Origin: Orobanche coerulescens | Lineage: Eukaryota; Streptophyta; Magnoliopsida; Lamiales; Orobanchaceae | Direction of reading: 5' to 3' | DNA: 64,000 nucleotides | Assembly (NCBI GenBank): GCA_033398695.1 | Contig: CM065814.1 | Span: 81,796,358-81,860,357, forward strand | In this document: positions 22,281-32,402 of the stretch, in pieces | Layout of the letters: each line of letters begins with the position of its first letter | Position numbering within the stretch: the stretch's first letter is position 1 | Translations under genes and position numbers: made by a program | Notes under the pieces: generated by a model | Databases searched by the model: none | Told to the model about the DNA's origin: nothing | What the model saw: only the letters and a program-made list of their open reading frames with translations

Positions 22281-22388
22281 TGGGGGTCTTCACGAAAACA
22301 GCCTCCCTACCGTAATAAGTAGGGGCATAGTCTGCGTACATCTTACCCTCCCCAGACTCTGCTCTGAGCGGGATATACTGGGTATGTT
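22281..22388 (+). mobile_element. 3' part of an Au/TS-like tRNA-derived SINE
   Basis: The run ggggtcttcacgaaaacagc, cctccctacc, then TCTGCGTACATCTTACCCTC and CCCAGACTCTG...GGGATATACTGGGTATG matches the well-known 3' body of plant Au/TS-type SINEs, which usually end in TTG repeats. The tRNA-like 5' half is not recognisable. It lies about 190 bp upstream of the COG5 ATG. Confidence 0.75.
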
Positions 22389-22440
22389 TGATTTGGTTTG
22401 ATTTTTACTGAGGGTTAGAGCAACTGGCCCAAAGCAAATT

Positions 22441-22586
22441 GAACCAAGCTCAACTCAAGTTCAAAAGTGAGCCGAACCCGATCCTAGTCAATTTAATAAA
22501 AACATTGAATCGTGAACCAAGCTCAACTCAAGTTCGAAAGTGAGTTGAACCCGATCCTAATCAATTTAATAAAAACATTGAATCAG
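22441..22586. repeat. 73-bp tandem duplication
   Basis: Two adjacent copies start GAACCAAGCTCAACTCAAGT at 22441 and 22514 and differ at only a few positions. Non-coding. Confidence 0.85.
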
Positions 22587-24396
22587 GCTCTTTTCCGTTA
22601 TATTAATCATTAGTCATTACAAACTAGATGCGCCAATTCATTGACATTTAAAAAAATAATCACTTTTTAACAAAAATAAAGAAATTATTTTTGCTCAAGA
22701 AATAATAAAAACTCACTATATAATTTATTTTTTTACGTAAAAAATAGAAAATAATTTCAAACTAAATAGTTTTAACCTAACTAAAAAATCTAACTGACCT
22801 TACTTCTAAAAGTAAAAATATAGAATTAAAATAAAAATGTCACAATTATACTCTTAAATATTCAATTTACCAAAAAAACTCAAATAAAATTTCAATTATC
22901 AGTTAGTTGTAACCACCCAACAATACATAAAATATTGCATATAATGGACTAACCAATTTACGAGTCGAGTGAGTTGATCACGGCTCGCGAGTCGAGCTTA
23001 AATAGTTTGATGAGTTGAATCGAATCAATGTATGTGATACATGTATTCAATATGATTCATGCATTACTTGTCAATTGTGTATTAGTTATGTTTATTTTGG
23101 CATTTCATAGCCTATTTTATTTTACAGTGCATCATACATCAATACTAAATATTTAAACTTAACTAAGAATGCTTTAATATGTTGCGTACATTATATTTGT
23201 ATAAACATAACACATGTCAAAATATTACACTAAGCACACGTAGTAAATTTAAAAATACAAAATGTGTCATGAACGTGTCTATTGGTAGATCACTAATTTA
23301 TATCTTGGGGTTTAGTCGGAGTGTGTGCTGAGTCAATTTAGATTGATGGTTCAAGTGAATAATCGTAGTTAAATTCAATAACACTTGTCAAATATCTTGA
23401 TACTTATCAATACAATAAATGATTAAATTCGCGGTCTTACATGATAACCTTCTTCTACACAGTTTAATTTGTCAATTTCTCATTTGTCCATTATGATCTC
23501 GCACAATTGAACTTGCCTTTTAATTTATGTTCAAACCATATCAAATTGATAAATGAGTCCTTACATTCTTATCTATAGTGTTATATGTGTCAAACTTTAG
23601 AAAGTCTGACAATAAACTCCTTCACTAGTATTTTCGGCTTCGTTTGCGTAAATAGCCGAAGTTAGACAGCAAAGCACACGTTAAACTTCTTCATAACCCT
23701 TGGAATGGTCGACCACACCCTAGGAACTGGTTTAAAACGCCCATGAAGCTGATATTCACCCGAACCACTCCATGCATGCAAATCTGATTTCTAGAAGCCA
23801 CTACAGAGTATTTTTATTATTTCACCCCTACAATTGCTTCTATCACTTCTACGAGATGGTAAACCGATCATTAACCTTCATACACAATCTGAAATTTATA
23901 AAATGGCTTCCCCCACTTTAAAAATTCACCAAAACTTCAAAGAGCAAACATCAAAACATCAATACCTCAATTTCCTTGACAATCAAGGTGAGTTTCCTTT
24001 ATTTCTCTTGTTCTTGCTTTGTTACTTCGATTATTTTTAAGCTATGAAAGCTTGTTTAAGTCATTATACATGTTATAATGATTTTAAGAACTCATCCATG
24101 GCTGAACCTAGTGTTTAGTGTGGATTTACCGAGCTTAAACCATCATTAGACTGCAAGGAATTTAATTATGTCAATGTTTTGTATCTGGGGTGAAATACTA
24201 TTTTTTTCGATAGTTTCATGGGCAGGGATGTCTGGGTTCATGTTATTAAGTGTCATGGGATGTTACATCAAAAGTGAAAATACAACCTATAATCAAGTGG
24301 TAATGATCTATACCAAATTAAGTTTGCGTAGAGCACTCTGTAATGATTTTAACATGCTTACATACTTATTGTTGTAATAACTTATTGTTAATGTAA
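22587..24396. other. Intergenic, no gene recognised
   Basis: AT-rich sequence. An open frame at 23834-24040 has no family resemblance that I can see. A stretch around 23600-24270 has the feel of an old LTR leader (ends GGGATGTTACA near 24276), but I found no matching start or target duplication. Confidence 0.4.
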
Positions 24397-24757
24397 CATC
24401 GTAAACTAGGTGGCTATTACAGTACTGTGGATCCCAATTGGAACCCACCAAGTGAATCACAATCCAATTATAATCAAAATCCCAAATAACATAATTGCAA
24501 TAATAAACCACATTATGTTAAAAAAATACTCTGACGAGGAGTTTATATAGTACCCTGGCTAACAAATATCAATTCATCCATATGATCATCAAAATACAAG
24601 TCTAATCCATATATAGATGGATATAATAAACAATACAAAAATACACGGGAGTACAATTCAGCCAAATAAATACATGAATAATATAACTAGAAGCAAGAAT
24701 ACTTGGTCCATGATTAGTATCCTTGAGATCATAATCCATATGAAGATGGATGTATTA
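24397..24757 (-). mobile_element. Old reverse-strand chromovirus LTR remnant G6, left part
   Basis: From 24397 the sequence TGTAACATCGTAAACTAGGT, then GGCTATTACAGTACTGTGG, ACCCACCAAGTGAA, AACCACATTATG and CTCTGACGAGGAGTTTA follows, in reverse complement and in order, the last 150 bp of the G1 LTR. It is therefore the end of a related LTR on the minus strand, much decayed. The following sequence holds a 129-bp tandem unit (GATGGAT at 24616 and 24745). G1 inserted inside the second unit. Confidence 0.65.
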
Positions 24758-24987
24758 TGTAATACCCGGTTGTAATTCAGTTATTATCATTCAGTATTTA
24801 TCATTCAGTAATTGTCATTCAGTAATTTCACTCATTAATGATCATTTGTCACTCATATTCAATCATGGTATTCATCATTCAGAGTAATTGTATCGTGTAT
24901 CAATCGTCATTCATCACTAATCTAATTGGAGTTTCGTACCGTGTTTATCATCGTCGTCATTTTCATTGTGGACTGTGTGTGAGGAAG

Positions 24988-25530
24988 TAGCGCACGCTTC
25001 GTACTCTTTTTAGCGCACACTAATCGAGTATAGCTAGCGCACGCTACCACTCAGCATTAGCGCACGCTAAGGTTACCCTGGCTGCAGTCCAGAAGGTACT
25101 GGACTGCAGGTGAGTTATTAGTAGCGCACGCTACGAGTGGTAAGTAGCGCGCGCTAGTGGGTTGTAGTAGCGCACGCTAATAATTTCTGTAGCGCGCGCT
25201 AAGGACGGATCAGTTTGAGTCCAGTGGCTAATGGACTGCACTGGATTAATTCATAGCGCACGCTATGAGTGATATTTAGCGTACGCAAACGGTGTAGTAG
25301 CGCACGCTAAATATTGGTTGTAGCGCACGCTACCGAGGTCAGATCAGAGGACAGACGGTTTCTGGATTCCAGTACTGGGCATCTAATAATTCGTTAGCGC
25401 ACGCTAATGGTATGGTTGTAGCGCACGCTACAAAAGGTACGTAGCGCGCGCTACCGTTTTCGGACAGTGGGTACTGGACTACCCAAATTACCCGTTAGCG
25501 CACGCTACGCACAAGGGCTAGCGCACGCTA
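24988..25530. promoter_or_regulatory. Palindrome array in G1 5' LTR (17 copies of TAGCGCRCGCTA)
   Basis: Copies start at 24988, 25011, 25035, 25058 | 25122, 25145, 25168, 25190 | 25254, 25277, 25298, 25321 | 25395, 25419, 25442 | 25496, 25519. Within groups the pitch is 21-24 bp; between groups the step is 54-74 bp. Most copies read TAGCGCACGCTA (one mismatch from a perfect dyad) or TAGCGCGCGCTA (perfect). Spacers carry GTCCAG/CTGGAC dyads. The array ends 13 bp before the TATA box. A role as a binding array for a dimeric protein is inferred. Confidence 0.9.
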
Positions 25531-25542
25531 ACCTGGAGTGAC

Positions 25543-25550
25543 TATATATT
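25543..25550 (+). promoter_or_regulatory. TATA box of G1 5' LTR
   Basis: TATATATT follows directly after the palindrome array, in the context GTGACTATATATTGGACAG. The same element lies at 33210-33217 in the 3' LTR. Confidence 0.75.
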
Positions 25551-27205
25551 GGACAGTTAGCCTGAGTTTCGTCATTTCTCATTTCCCTTCGTTTTTGGAG
25601 CGACTTCGGGCGATTTCGGGCGACTTGGAGTGTTCTCTTCGAGCTGCTATCACCTATCATCATATTCAAGGCTTTGAGTTGGATTATCACCACTTCATCA
25701 TCTCCTTAACATCAAATCAAAGGTATTAATCTCTTGGATCTAGAATTTCGGATTTTTGGGTTTTTTCCTTCCGATTTCTTCGTGTAAGCTTGGATTATCA
25801 TTGGAATATGTTAGATATGGATTATCTACCTTGGATAAATATATTCCTACGGATTTAATGGCTATTTTCGGAATTATTTCAAGAACCCTTGGGGTTGACT
25901 TCGGTTATTTGGAGATTTTCCGATTGTTGTTGTCGTAAACTTGAATTGTGGATTCCTATGAGATTATTGATGTCATTGATAATGTTTTGCTGGTTTGAAT
26001 ACTCATTTTGGTGTTGGTTTCGATTAATTCGGGATTGGATATTTCCGAAGTTGCGTGGTTTGTTACGTATTCGTTTGAATGCATCTACGAGTTCGGATAT
26101 TGTTGTATCGACATTTGAGTCGGTTATGATCGTATTTGATTCGTGTATTGATCGGTTGTTGGTAATTATTGTTATTCAAGGTTGTTCGAGCGACCGACAT
26201 TTCATTTAGGACGTTGTTCGTGGAAGGACATTGTCATCGGTATTGTGTAAGTTAACTCTTACTCGGTTAAAAGGATACTCATTCCTTTTGTTGTTGATTG
26301 CTCATAATCATAATTTATTCATCATAATATTAATCATATTGAGACTTGTAATTGTCGAATAATCATTTCATTCACGAGGAACGACGGTTCCAAACCATTT
26401 CATTGGGTTATCAATCACGTCACTATTATTTTCATCTCGGTGAGTCATCTTGGCCTTGTCGAATTACTATTCATTGATATTCATTGTGGTCATTCTCGTT
26501 CATGTGACCTTCTGGGTTCATATTGCGTGGCCGGGTGTGGCTGTGTGGAATTTTTAGTCGGGCACACGATGGTCATGTATTGGGTTCACCGATACATTGG
26601 ACCGTGCACACTGCAGTAACGCTTACCTCCGTGAGACTAATTAGGTACAAGGGCGGTGTGTCCGGTCATTCGTCTTGTACACTTGCCTGAGAACATTACG
26701 GGCATACTATGATACTCCTCTTGACGTAATTCATAACTAAGGATATTTCATAACTTGATTAATTCATGATTAGGTATTTTCAAGCCTTGAGGATTGTTGT
26801 TACGTATGGCGGCCCGTTGGGGATTTTGTTTTAGTCACGGCAAGGCAAAGGCACGGAAGAGCATCTTGTGGCGAGAGTCAGTGATACTAGTAGGGGCCCC
26901 AGTCATTTTGTTTGTTTGATCATTTTGATCATTTCGATTATTCCGTCATTTGTATTTTCCGCTGCAAATTCCGTTTGAGATGTTTAATTGTTGAGGGTGG
27001 TGTATTTTATCTCCATATAAAATATACTAGTATTCGGTTTAGTCCTGGTGTGTTGTACTTAAACTCCTCATCGGAGTACTTGGTAATATAATGTGGTTCG
27101 GTACTACAATTATATTATTTAATTCATTATTTTCATTTGCCTGGTGGGTCCCAGTCGGGGATTCACGGCACTGTAATATCCGCCTAGTTTGGGGTGTTAC
27201 AGAGT

Positions 27206-27217
27206 TGGTATCGGAGC
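27206..27217 (+). other. G1 primer binding site (initiator Met tRNA type)
   Basis: TGGTATCGGAGC begins four bases after the LTR end. It matches the TGGTATCAGAGC site complementary to the 3' end of initiator tRNA-Met with one mismatch. The same variant is present in G2 and, on the minus strand, in G3, so it is a family feature. Confidence 0.85.
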
Positions 27218-27694
27218 GTGGTTTTGAATACTACCCTCCAAGTCATGCCTCATTTGAAATCATCGTCATCGGACTAGTATCATTGGACTTTCGCGTCACA
27301 TGTGACCTGTGCAAATGCCGAGCCAATCAGACCAAGAACTGTAAGATTTCTAATGCCATGGTATAATTTCTGGCAATAATCATTCATTCAGAATTCATCA
27401 GTTAACAATACTCAATCATCATTGTCATTTTGACCAGGACGTCAGGTTAACTCATTAATCACTCAATTCATTTCATTACTCGGTTGTTGATCTGGAAGAT
27501 CAAATCATTAATCTTGTTAACTCATTCAAGATAATCATTTCAATAATTTCATCAGATAATCATGTCACCTCAGTTAATCATTCATGTAATCACCGTGTTA
27601 GAGCGCGTATGCTCATTTTCATCATCTCATGTCATAATCATAACGTGATATTCATGCGGGGAATATAATCATCATGTTACTTTCCTACTTCAGT
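27218..27694 (+). other. G1 untranslated leader
   Basis: A non-coding leader between primer site and gag ATG, rich in TCATTAATC words. No other feature is seen. Confidence 0.6.
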
Positions 27695-28915
27695 ATGGAG
27701 AGAGCAAGAAGAGGACGAGGAGGAAGAGCCGTGGTGCCGGCCGAATCCCGAGAGCTCGTGTGAATACACGTGCGAATGCGAGGAATAATGCTAATTCATC
27801 GAGCAGCGATGCTGCCACTCACTCTCCTGGACGCGATCATTCACTAACGGGGAGTCGTACCCGGGACACGGCTCAGTCAGAAGGTGTCCGGGTTGACCCA
27901 CTCGCTTTTATGCAGGGCATGATGGCCCAAATGACTCAGATGGCACAGCTGATGGAGACGATACATAACTCCGTCAATCAAAATCAGCAGGCTCCTCCGC
28001 CGCCACCTCAGAGGCAAGAGAGGAATGTGAGCAATATCATCGGCGACATCTCTCGCCAGAGGCCACCTACTTTTGAGGGCTCGTCTGAGCCGGCGGATAT
28101 TATTCATTGGCTCGAGCATTTCAAGAAGTTGTTTGCTATGGTAGAGTGTCCCGAAGGACACAAAGTTTCTGTTGCGGCTTACTACCTGGGTAAGAGCGCA
28201 CATTCTTGGTGGTTGTCGTTGAAGCCCACCGAAGGATCATGTACTTGGGATCAGTTCAAGACTCTCATGATGGAGAGGTATTATCCGGCCCCACTCGAGA
28301 GAGGCCAAGTGTCGAATTACTCACCCCGACCCTCGGAGACGAGGATATTCTCGCCATTGCAGAAATTTCAGAACTTCTTCCGTTCGCCTCATCTATCATT
28401 CATTCCGAGGCGAGATAAGATTAAGTACTTCACAAGAGGTGAAACCCGTATGAGACTACAGGTTGCTTAATCATAATTGCACCACGTTGGTGAATTCATT
28501 GAGAAAGCTCTTACCTATGAGCTTCTTGCTAAAGAGATTGCTAAGCGGCAACCTTCGTCTAGCAAGAAATCGAAGAATCGTAATCGATCCAAGGCGGTGA
28601 GACAACCTTCAAGAAACCCCGTGCGGGCTCTGCTTTTACGAGCGACCTCTGTGTCGTCTAAACCCGGAATCTCGGCCTCGGCGGCGGTTCGGCCATCACT
28701 GCTTTAACTGTGGGGATCTTGGTCATCTCGGTACCAAGTGTCCGAGACAGACTATCACGTGTCATAATTGTGGGATTGCCGGGCATAAGGCTTGTTTTTG
28801 CCGTAGGGACTCCAAACCTACTCAAACGTCATCTCAGCCCCTAAGCGATCAAATGCTCGTTAATCGAGCCACTCAATCGGCGTCGTTTAAAAGCAGCGGG
28901 AGCGACTAAAGGTGG
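27695..28915 (+). pseudogene. G1 gag (frameshifted)
   Basis: The ATG at 27695 starts MERARRGRGGRAVVPAE, but a frameshift near 27750 moves the frame to the long stretch 27760-28470. The capsid-like part has FEGSSEPADIIHWLEHFKKL, FAMVECPEGHKVSVAAYYL and AHSWWLSLKP, the usual plant Ty3 gag core. After further shifts come two CCHC zinc knuckles: CFNCGDLGHLGTKC (28700-28741) and CHNCGIAGHKACFC (28760-28801). In an active element this protein packages the RNA in virus-like particles. At least three frame changes make it non-functional here. Confidence 0.85.
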
Positions 28916-28959
28916 AGCAGACAGGAGCGTCGGTCTGGGACTAGCAAGCCCCGGATTTA

Positions 28960-29336
28960 TGAGATGAAGAAGACCGATGATCCGAGAGGCCCGAATGATC
29001 TCGTGTACACTCGATATTCTATCTCAACTTTGTGTGTACCCTTTTTGATCTTGGTGTATCGCATTCATTCATTTCCGAGTCATGTTTGAGTAGACTACGC
29101 CTGGGTAGTGCTACTAGTTGTGAGCCTTATGTCATTGGCCTACCGATGGTAGACGAATTATCGTGTCGTGAGATTGAATTGTCCGATCGGTTTCATGGTC
29201 GTGTATGGCCATGGACCTAATCGTAGTAGATTTGCCGAGGGACGACGTCATCTTGGGTATTGATTGGATGGATCGTCATGATGCCATCATTAGTGTCCGT
29301 AGCGTATGATCACTATCATTTCGACGATGGGGTTGA
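28960..29336 (+). pseudogene. G1 aspartic protease region
   Basis: The segment reads TLFDLGVSHSFISESCLSRL, where plant Ty3 proteases normally have D(T/S)GA(S/T)HSFI, then, after a frame change, MDLIVVDLPRDDVILGIDWM. The second position of the catalytic triad is Leu rather than Thr/Ser, so the copy may be inactive even apart from the frameshift. The related G2 copy at 47340-47710 has the same layout. Confidence 0.75.
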
Positions 29337-30875
29337 ATGTGTGTTTCGGGAGGTAATCCCTGCTTACGTAAGGTCATTAATTTGATGAAAGCAGTGAGAT
29401 TACTCAATCAGGGGTGTGTTGGTTATTGGTGCTATATGACCAAAACCGAGAAATCATCAGTAATGTTGACGGATATTCCGGTAGTGAGGGAATACGCCGA
29501 TGTTTTTCCAGACGAGTTACCTGGTTTGCCTCCACAGAGGGATGTGGAATTCACGATTGAGTTGGAGCCTGGTACGTCCCCGATATCGAAGGTACCGTAC
29601 CGGATGGCCCCGACCGAAATGTAGGAATTAAAGAACCAACTCGAGGAGTTGTTCGAGAAGGGTTATATTCGACCGAGTACGTCCCCGTGGGGAGCACCAG
29701 TGTTATTTGTCAAGAAGAAGGATGGTTCTTTTCGCTTGTGTATCGATTATCGGGAGTTGAACAGGGTGACAATCAAGAATAAGTATCCCTTACCCCGTAT
29801 TGATGATCTCTTAGATCAACTTCAGAGAGCTTCAGTATTTTTCAAGATCGACTTAAGATATGGATATCATCAGTTGCGGATTCGAGAGTCGGATATCGCG
29901 AGGACGGCGTTTCGAACACGCTATGGTCATTATGAGTTTGTGGTTATGCCGTTTGGATTGACTAATGCACCTGCGGTATTCATAGAGTTAATGAATCGGG
30001 TTTTCATCGACTTTTTGGACCAGTTTGTTGTTGTCTTCATCGATGACATTTTGATTTATTCTCGTGACCGAGAGGAACACGAGTTTCACCTTCATCAAGT
30101 GCTCGACGTGTTGAGACGAGAACAACTTTATGGGAAGTTTTCCAAATGTGAGTTCTGGATGTACGAAGTGACGTTTCTCGGACACGTAATTTCTTCAGAT
30201 GGAGTTCATGTCGATCCTCAGAAGACAGAGGCTATCCGAGATTGGTTACCTCCGAAGAATGTTAAGGAAATCCGAAGTTTTCTCGGATTAGCGGGTTATT
30301 ATCGGCGCTTCGTAGAGGGATTTTCTAGAATCGCTCAACCCCTGACGAGCCTTTTACGGAAGGATAAGAAATACACGTGGTCCGACGCGTGTCAGCGGAG
30401 TTTTGAGGAACTCAAGAGCCGGTTAATGTCAGCACCTGTACTTTCCTTGCCGCAGGGGACGGAGGGATTTGTGGTTTATAGTGATGCGTCCGGACAGGGT
30501 CTCGGATGTGTGCTCATGCAGAATGGAAAGGTTATTGCCTATGCTTCACGGCAATTGAGACCTTACGAGGTTAATTATCCGACACACGACCTGGAGCTAG
30601 CAGCCGTGGTGTTCGCTTTGAAGATTTGGCGTCATTATCTTTATGGCGTTACCTGTCAGATATTCACCGATCACAAGAGTTTAAAGTATATATTTACTCA
30701 GAAGGAGTTAAATATGCGACAGAGGTGGTGGTTAGAACTAATTAAAGATTATGATATTGAGATCCTTTACCACCCGGGCAAGGCGAACGTTGTCGCCGAC
30801 GCCTTGAGTCGTAAGTCCGTTCAGGAGCAGATGCTTGCTCGTTTAACGATCGAAGGAGCTTGGCGAATTCCTTAG
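29337..30875 (+). pseudogene. G1 reverse transcriptase and RNase H (one nonsense codon)
   Basis: The frame is open from 29337 to 30875 apart from a TAG at 29622-29624 (CAG in G2 at the same site, inside RMAPTEM|ELK). RT motifs in order: [30 protein letters not shown] (first catalytic Asp), [20 protein letters not shown] (catalytic pair), TFLGHVIS and [13 protein letters not shown]. RNase H follows with [46 protein letters not shown] and [15 protein letters not shown]. Function in an active copy: DNA synthesis from the genomic RNA and RNA removal. A frameshift at about 30870 separates it from integrase. Confidence 0.92.
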
Positions 30876-32368
30876 ACCCGAGATCGAGTGCAGCGGCGAG
30901 TTCGGGGACAACTTTGTATGTTAGAGATTTCATCGTCACTCGAGGAGGCAATCCGAGAGAATCGGAGTTCGACCCTTCATTGTTGCGCATCCGTGAGGAT
31001 GTGACTCAGGGGAAAGCCCCTGGATTTGTGGTCCACGAGGATGGACTTTTGAGGTTTAAGAATCGGTTGTGCGTACCGGCGAATGACGAGTTGAAAAACT
31101 CTATTTTGAGAGAAGCTCATGCTACCCCTTATTTTGTTCATCCGGGGTCCAACAAGATGTACAAGGACTTGAAACAAAATTACTGGTGGAGTAATATGAA
31201 GCGAGAAGTCGCAGAATTTGTTTCGAGATGCTTAACCTGTCAACAAGTCAAGATTGAACATCAGCGGCCGGCGGGTATGCTGAAACCTCTTCCTATTCCC
31301 GAATGGAAGTGGGAAGACATTTCTATGGATTTCATCACGAGTTTGTCGACGAGTCGTCGTGGCATGAATACGATCTGGGTGATCGTGGACCGCTTAACTA
31401 AATCAGCTCATTTCCTTGAGATCAAGGAGACGTGGGGTCCCGAGAGACTTGCTCAACTGTTCATCAAAGAGATAGTGAGACTGCACGGTACTCCTAAAAG
31501 TATCATTTCCGATCGTGACGGACGGTTTGTGTCGCATTTTTGGAAATCAGTTCATCGCGCTATGGGAACTCAGCTTAATCTCAGTACTTCTTTTCATCCT
31601 CAGTCCGACGGGCAATCAGAGAGAACCATTCAGACATTAGAGGACATGTTGAGGGCATGCGTCCTCAATTGGAAAGACGATTGGGAAGCCCAACTACCAT
31701 TGATCGAGTTCACGTTTAATAATAGTTGGCATGCTTCGATTAAGATGGCACCTTACGTGGCCTTGTATGGTCGTCGTTGTCGATCTCCGTTGTGTTGGGA
31801 TGACCTATCAGAATCAATCGGCACCGAGCCCGATATGCTTATAGCCACCCGTGAGAAGGTAGCTTTGATCAGGAGTCGTTTGTTGACCGCTCAGAGTCGA
31901 CAGAAATCATATGCAGATAACCGTCGTCGACCATTAGAGTTCGAGGCAGGTGACCACGTGTTGGTCAAGGTATCCCCGAGTCGTGGGATCTTCCGTTTTG
32001 GGAAAAAGGGTAAGTTGAGTCCGAGATTCATTGGACCGTTTGAGATTCTGGATCGAGTAGGCGAGTTAGCTTACCGATTGGCTTTACCTCCGGCGTTGAG
32101 CCGAATTCAAAATGTGGTTCACGTCTCTCAGTTGCGGAAGTATGTTGCCGACCCGAGTCACATACTTCAGTTCGACGAAATTGAGATCGCCGACGACCAT
32201 TCATATGAGGAGCGTCCTATACGAGTTTTAGAGCGGCGAATCAAACAGTTGAGGAATAAGACGATTCCTTTGATTAAAATTCAGTGGTCTAGACACGGAG
32301 TCGAAGAGGCTACGTGGGAAACCGAGGATAGTATGCGGGAGAGTTATCCCGAGTTGTTTGACCCTTAG
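30860..32368 (+). pseudogene. G1 integrase with C-terminal chromodomain (open frame)
   Basis: The frame is 502 codons without a stop. It has the HHCC zinc domain (H87, H94, C124, C127), the catalytic triad D157, D218, E254 with 35 residues between the last two, a GPF module (IGPFEILDRVGELAYRL, about residue 391) and a chromodomain-like end (PIRVLERRIKQLRNKTIPLI ... EATWETEDSMRESYPELF, 453-500). Chromodomains target integration to marked chromatin in this lineage. The first few residues are set by the preceding frameshift, so the true N-terminus continues from RNase H. This is the best preserved protein of G1. Confidence 0.92.
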
Positions 32369-32390
32369 TTTCGGGGACGAAACTCTTTTA

Positions 32391-32402
32391 AGGGGGGGTG
32401 TA
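32391..32402 (+). other. G1 polypurine tract
   Basis: AAGGGGGGGTGTA lies directly before the 3' LTR start TGTAATACCC at 32403, where the plus-strand primer is made. Confidence 0.75.

Larger units (their letters stand above)
24758..27201 (+). repeat. G1 5' LTR
   Basis: It runs TGTAATACCCGGTTG to GGGGTGTTACA. Order of parts: U3 with repeated ATTCAGTAATT words, a palindrome array (24988-25530), a TATA box at 25543, a transcribed leader with a short intron-like GT-rich stretch, and a U5 rich in CATTCAT words. The 3' LTR matches over its whole length. Differences are concentrated at 26690-26945 and in the array. Confidence 0.93.

Noticed and set aside
23588..24276. A solo LTR ending GGGATGTTACA
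   Set aside because: I could not find a matching start or a 5-bp target duplication, so I left it as intergenic sequence.
24988..25530. CRISPR-like array of regularly spaced palindromes
   Set aside because: The setting is a plant LTR, the unit is a 12-bp dyad with an 11-bp spacer, there are no cas genes, and the same array is present in both LTRs.
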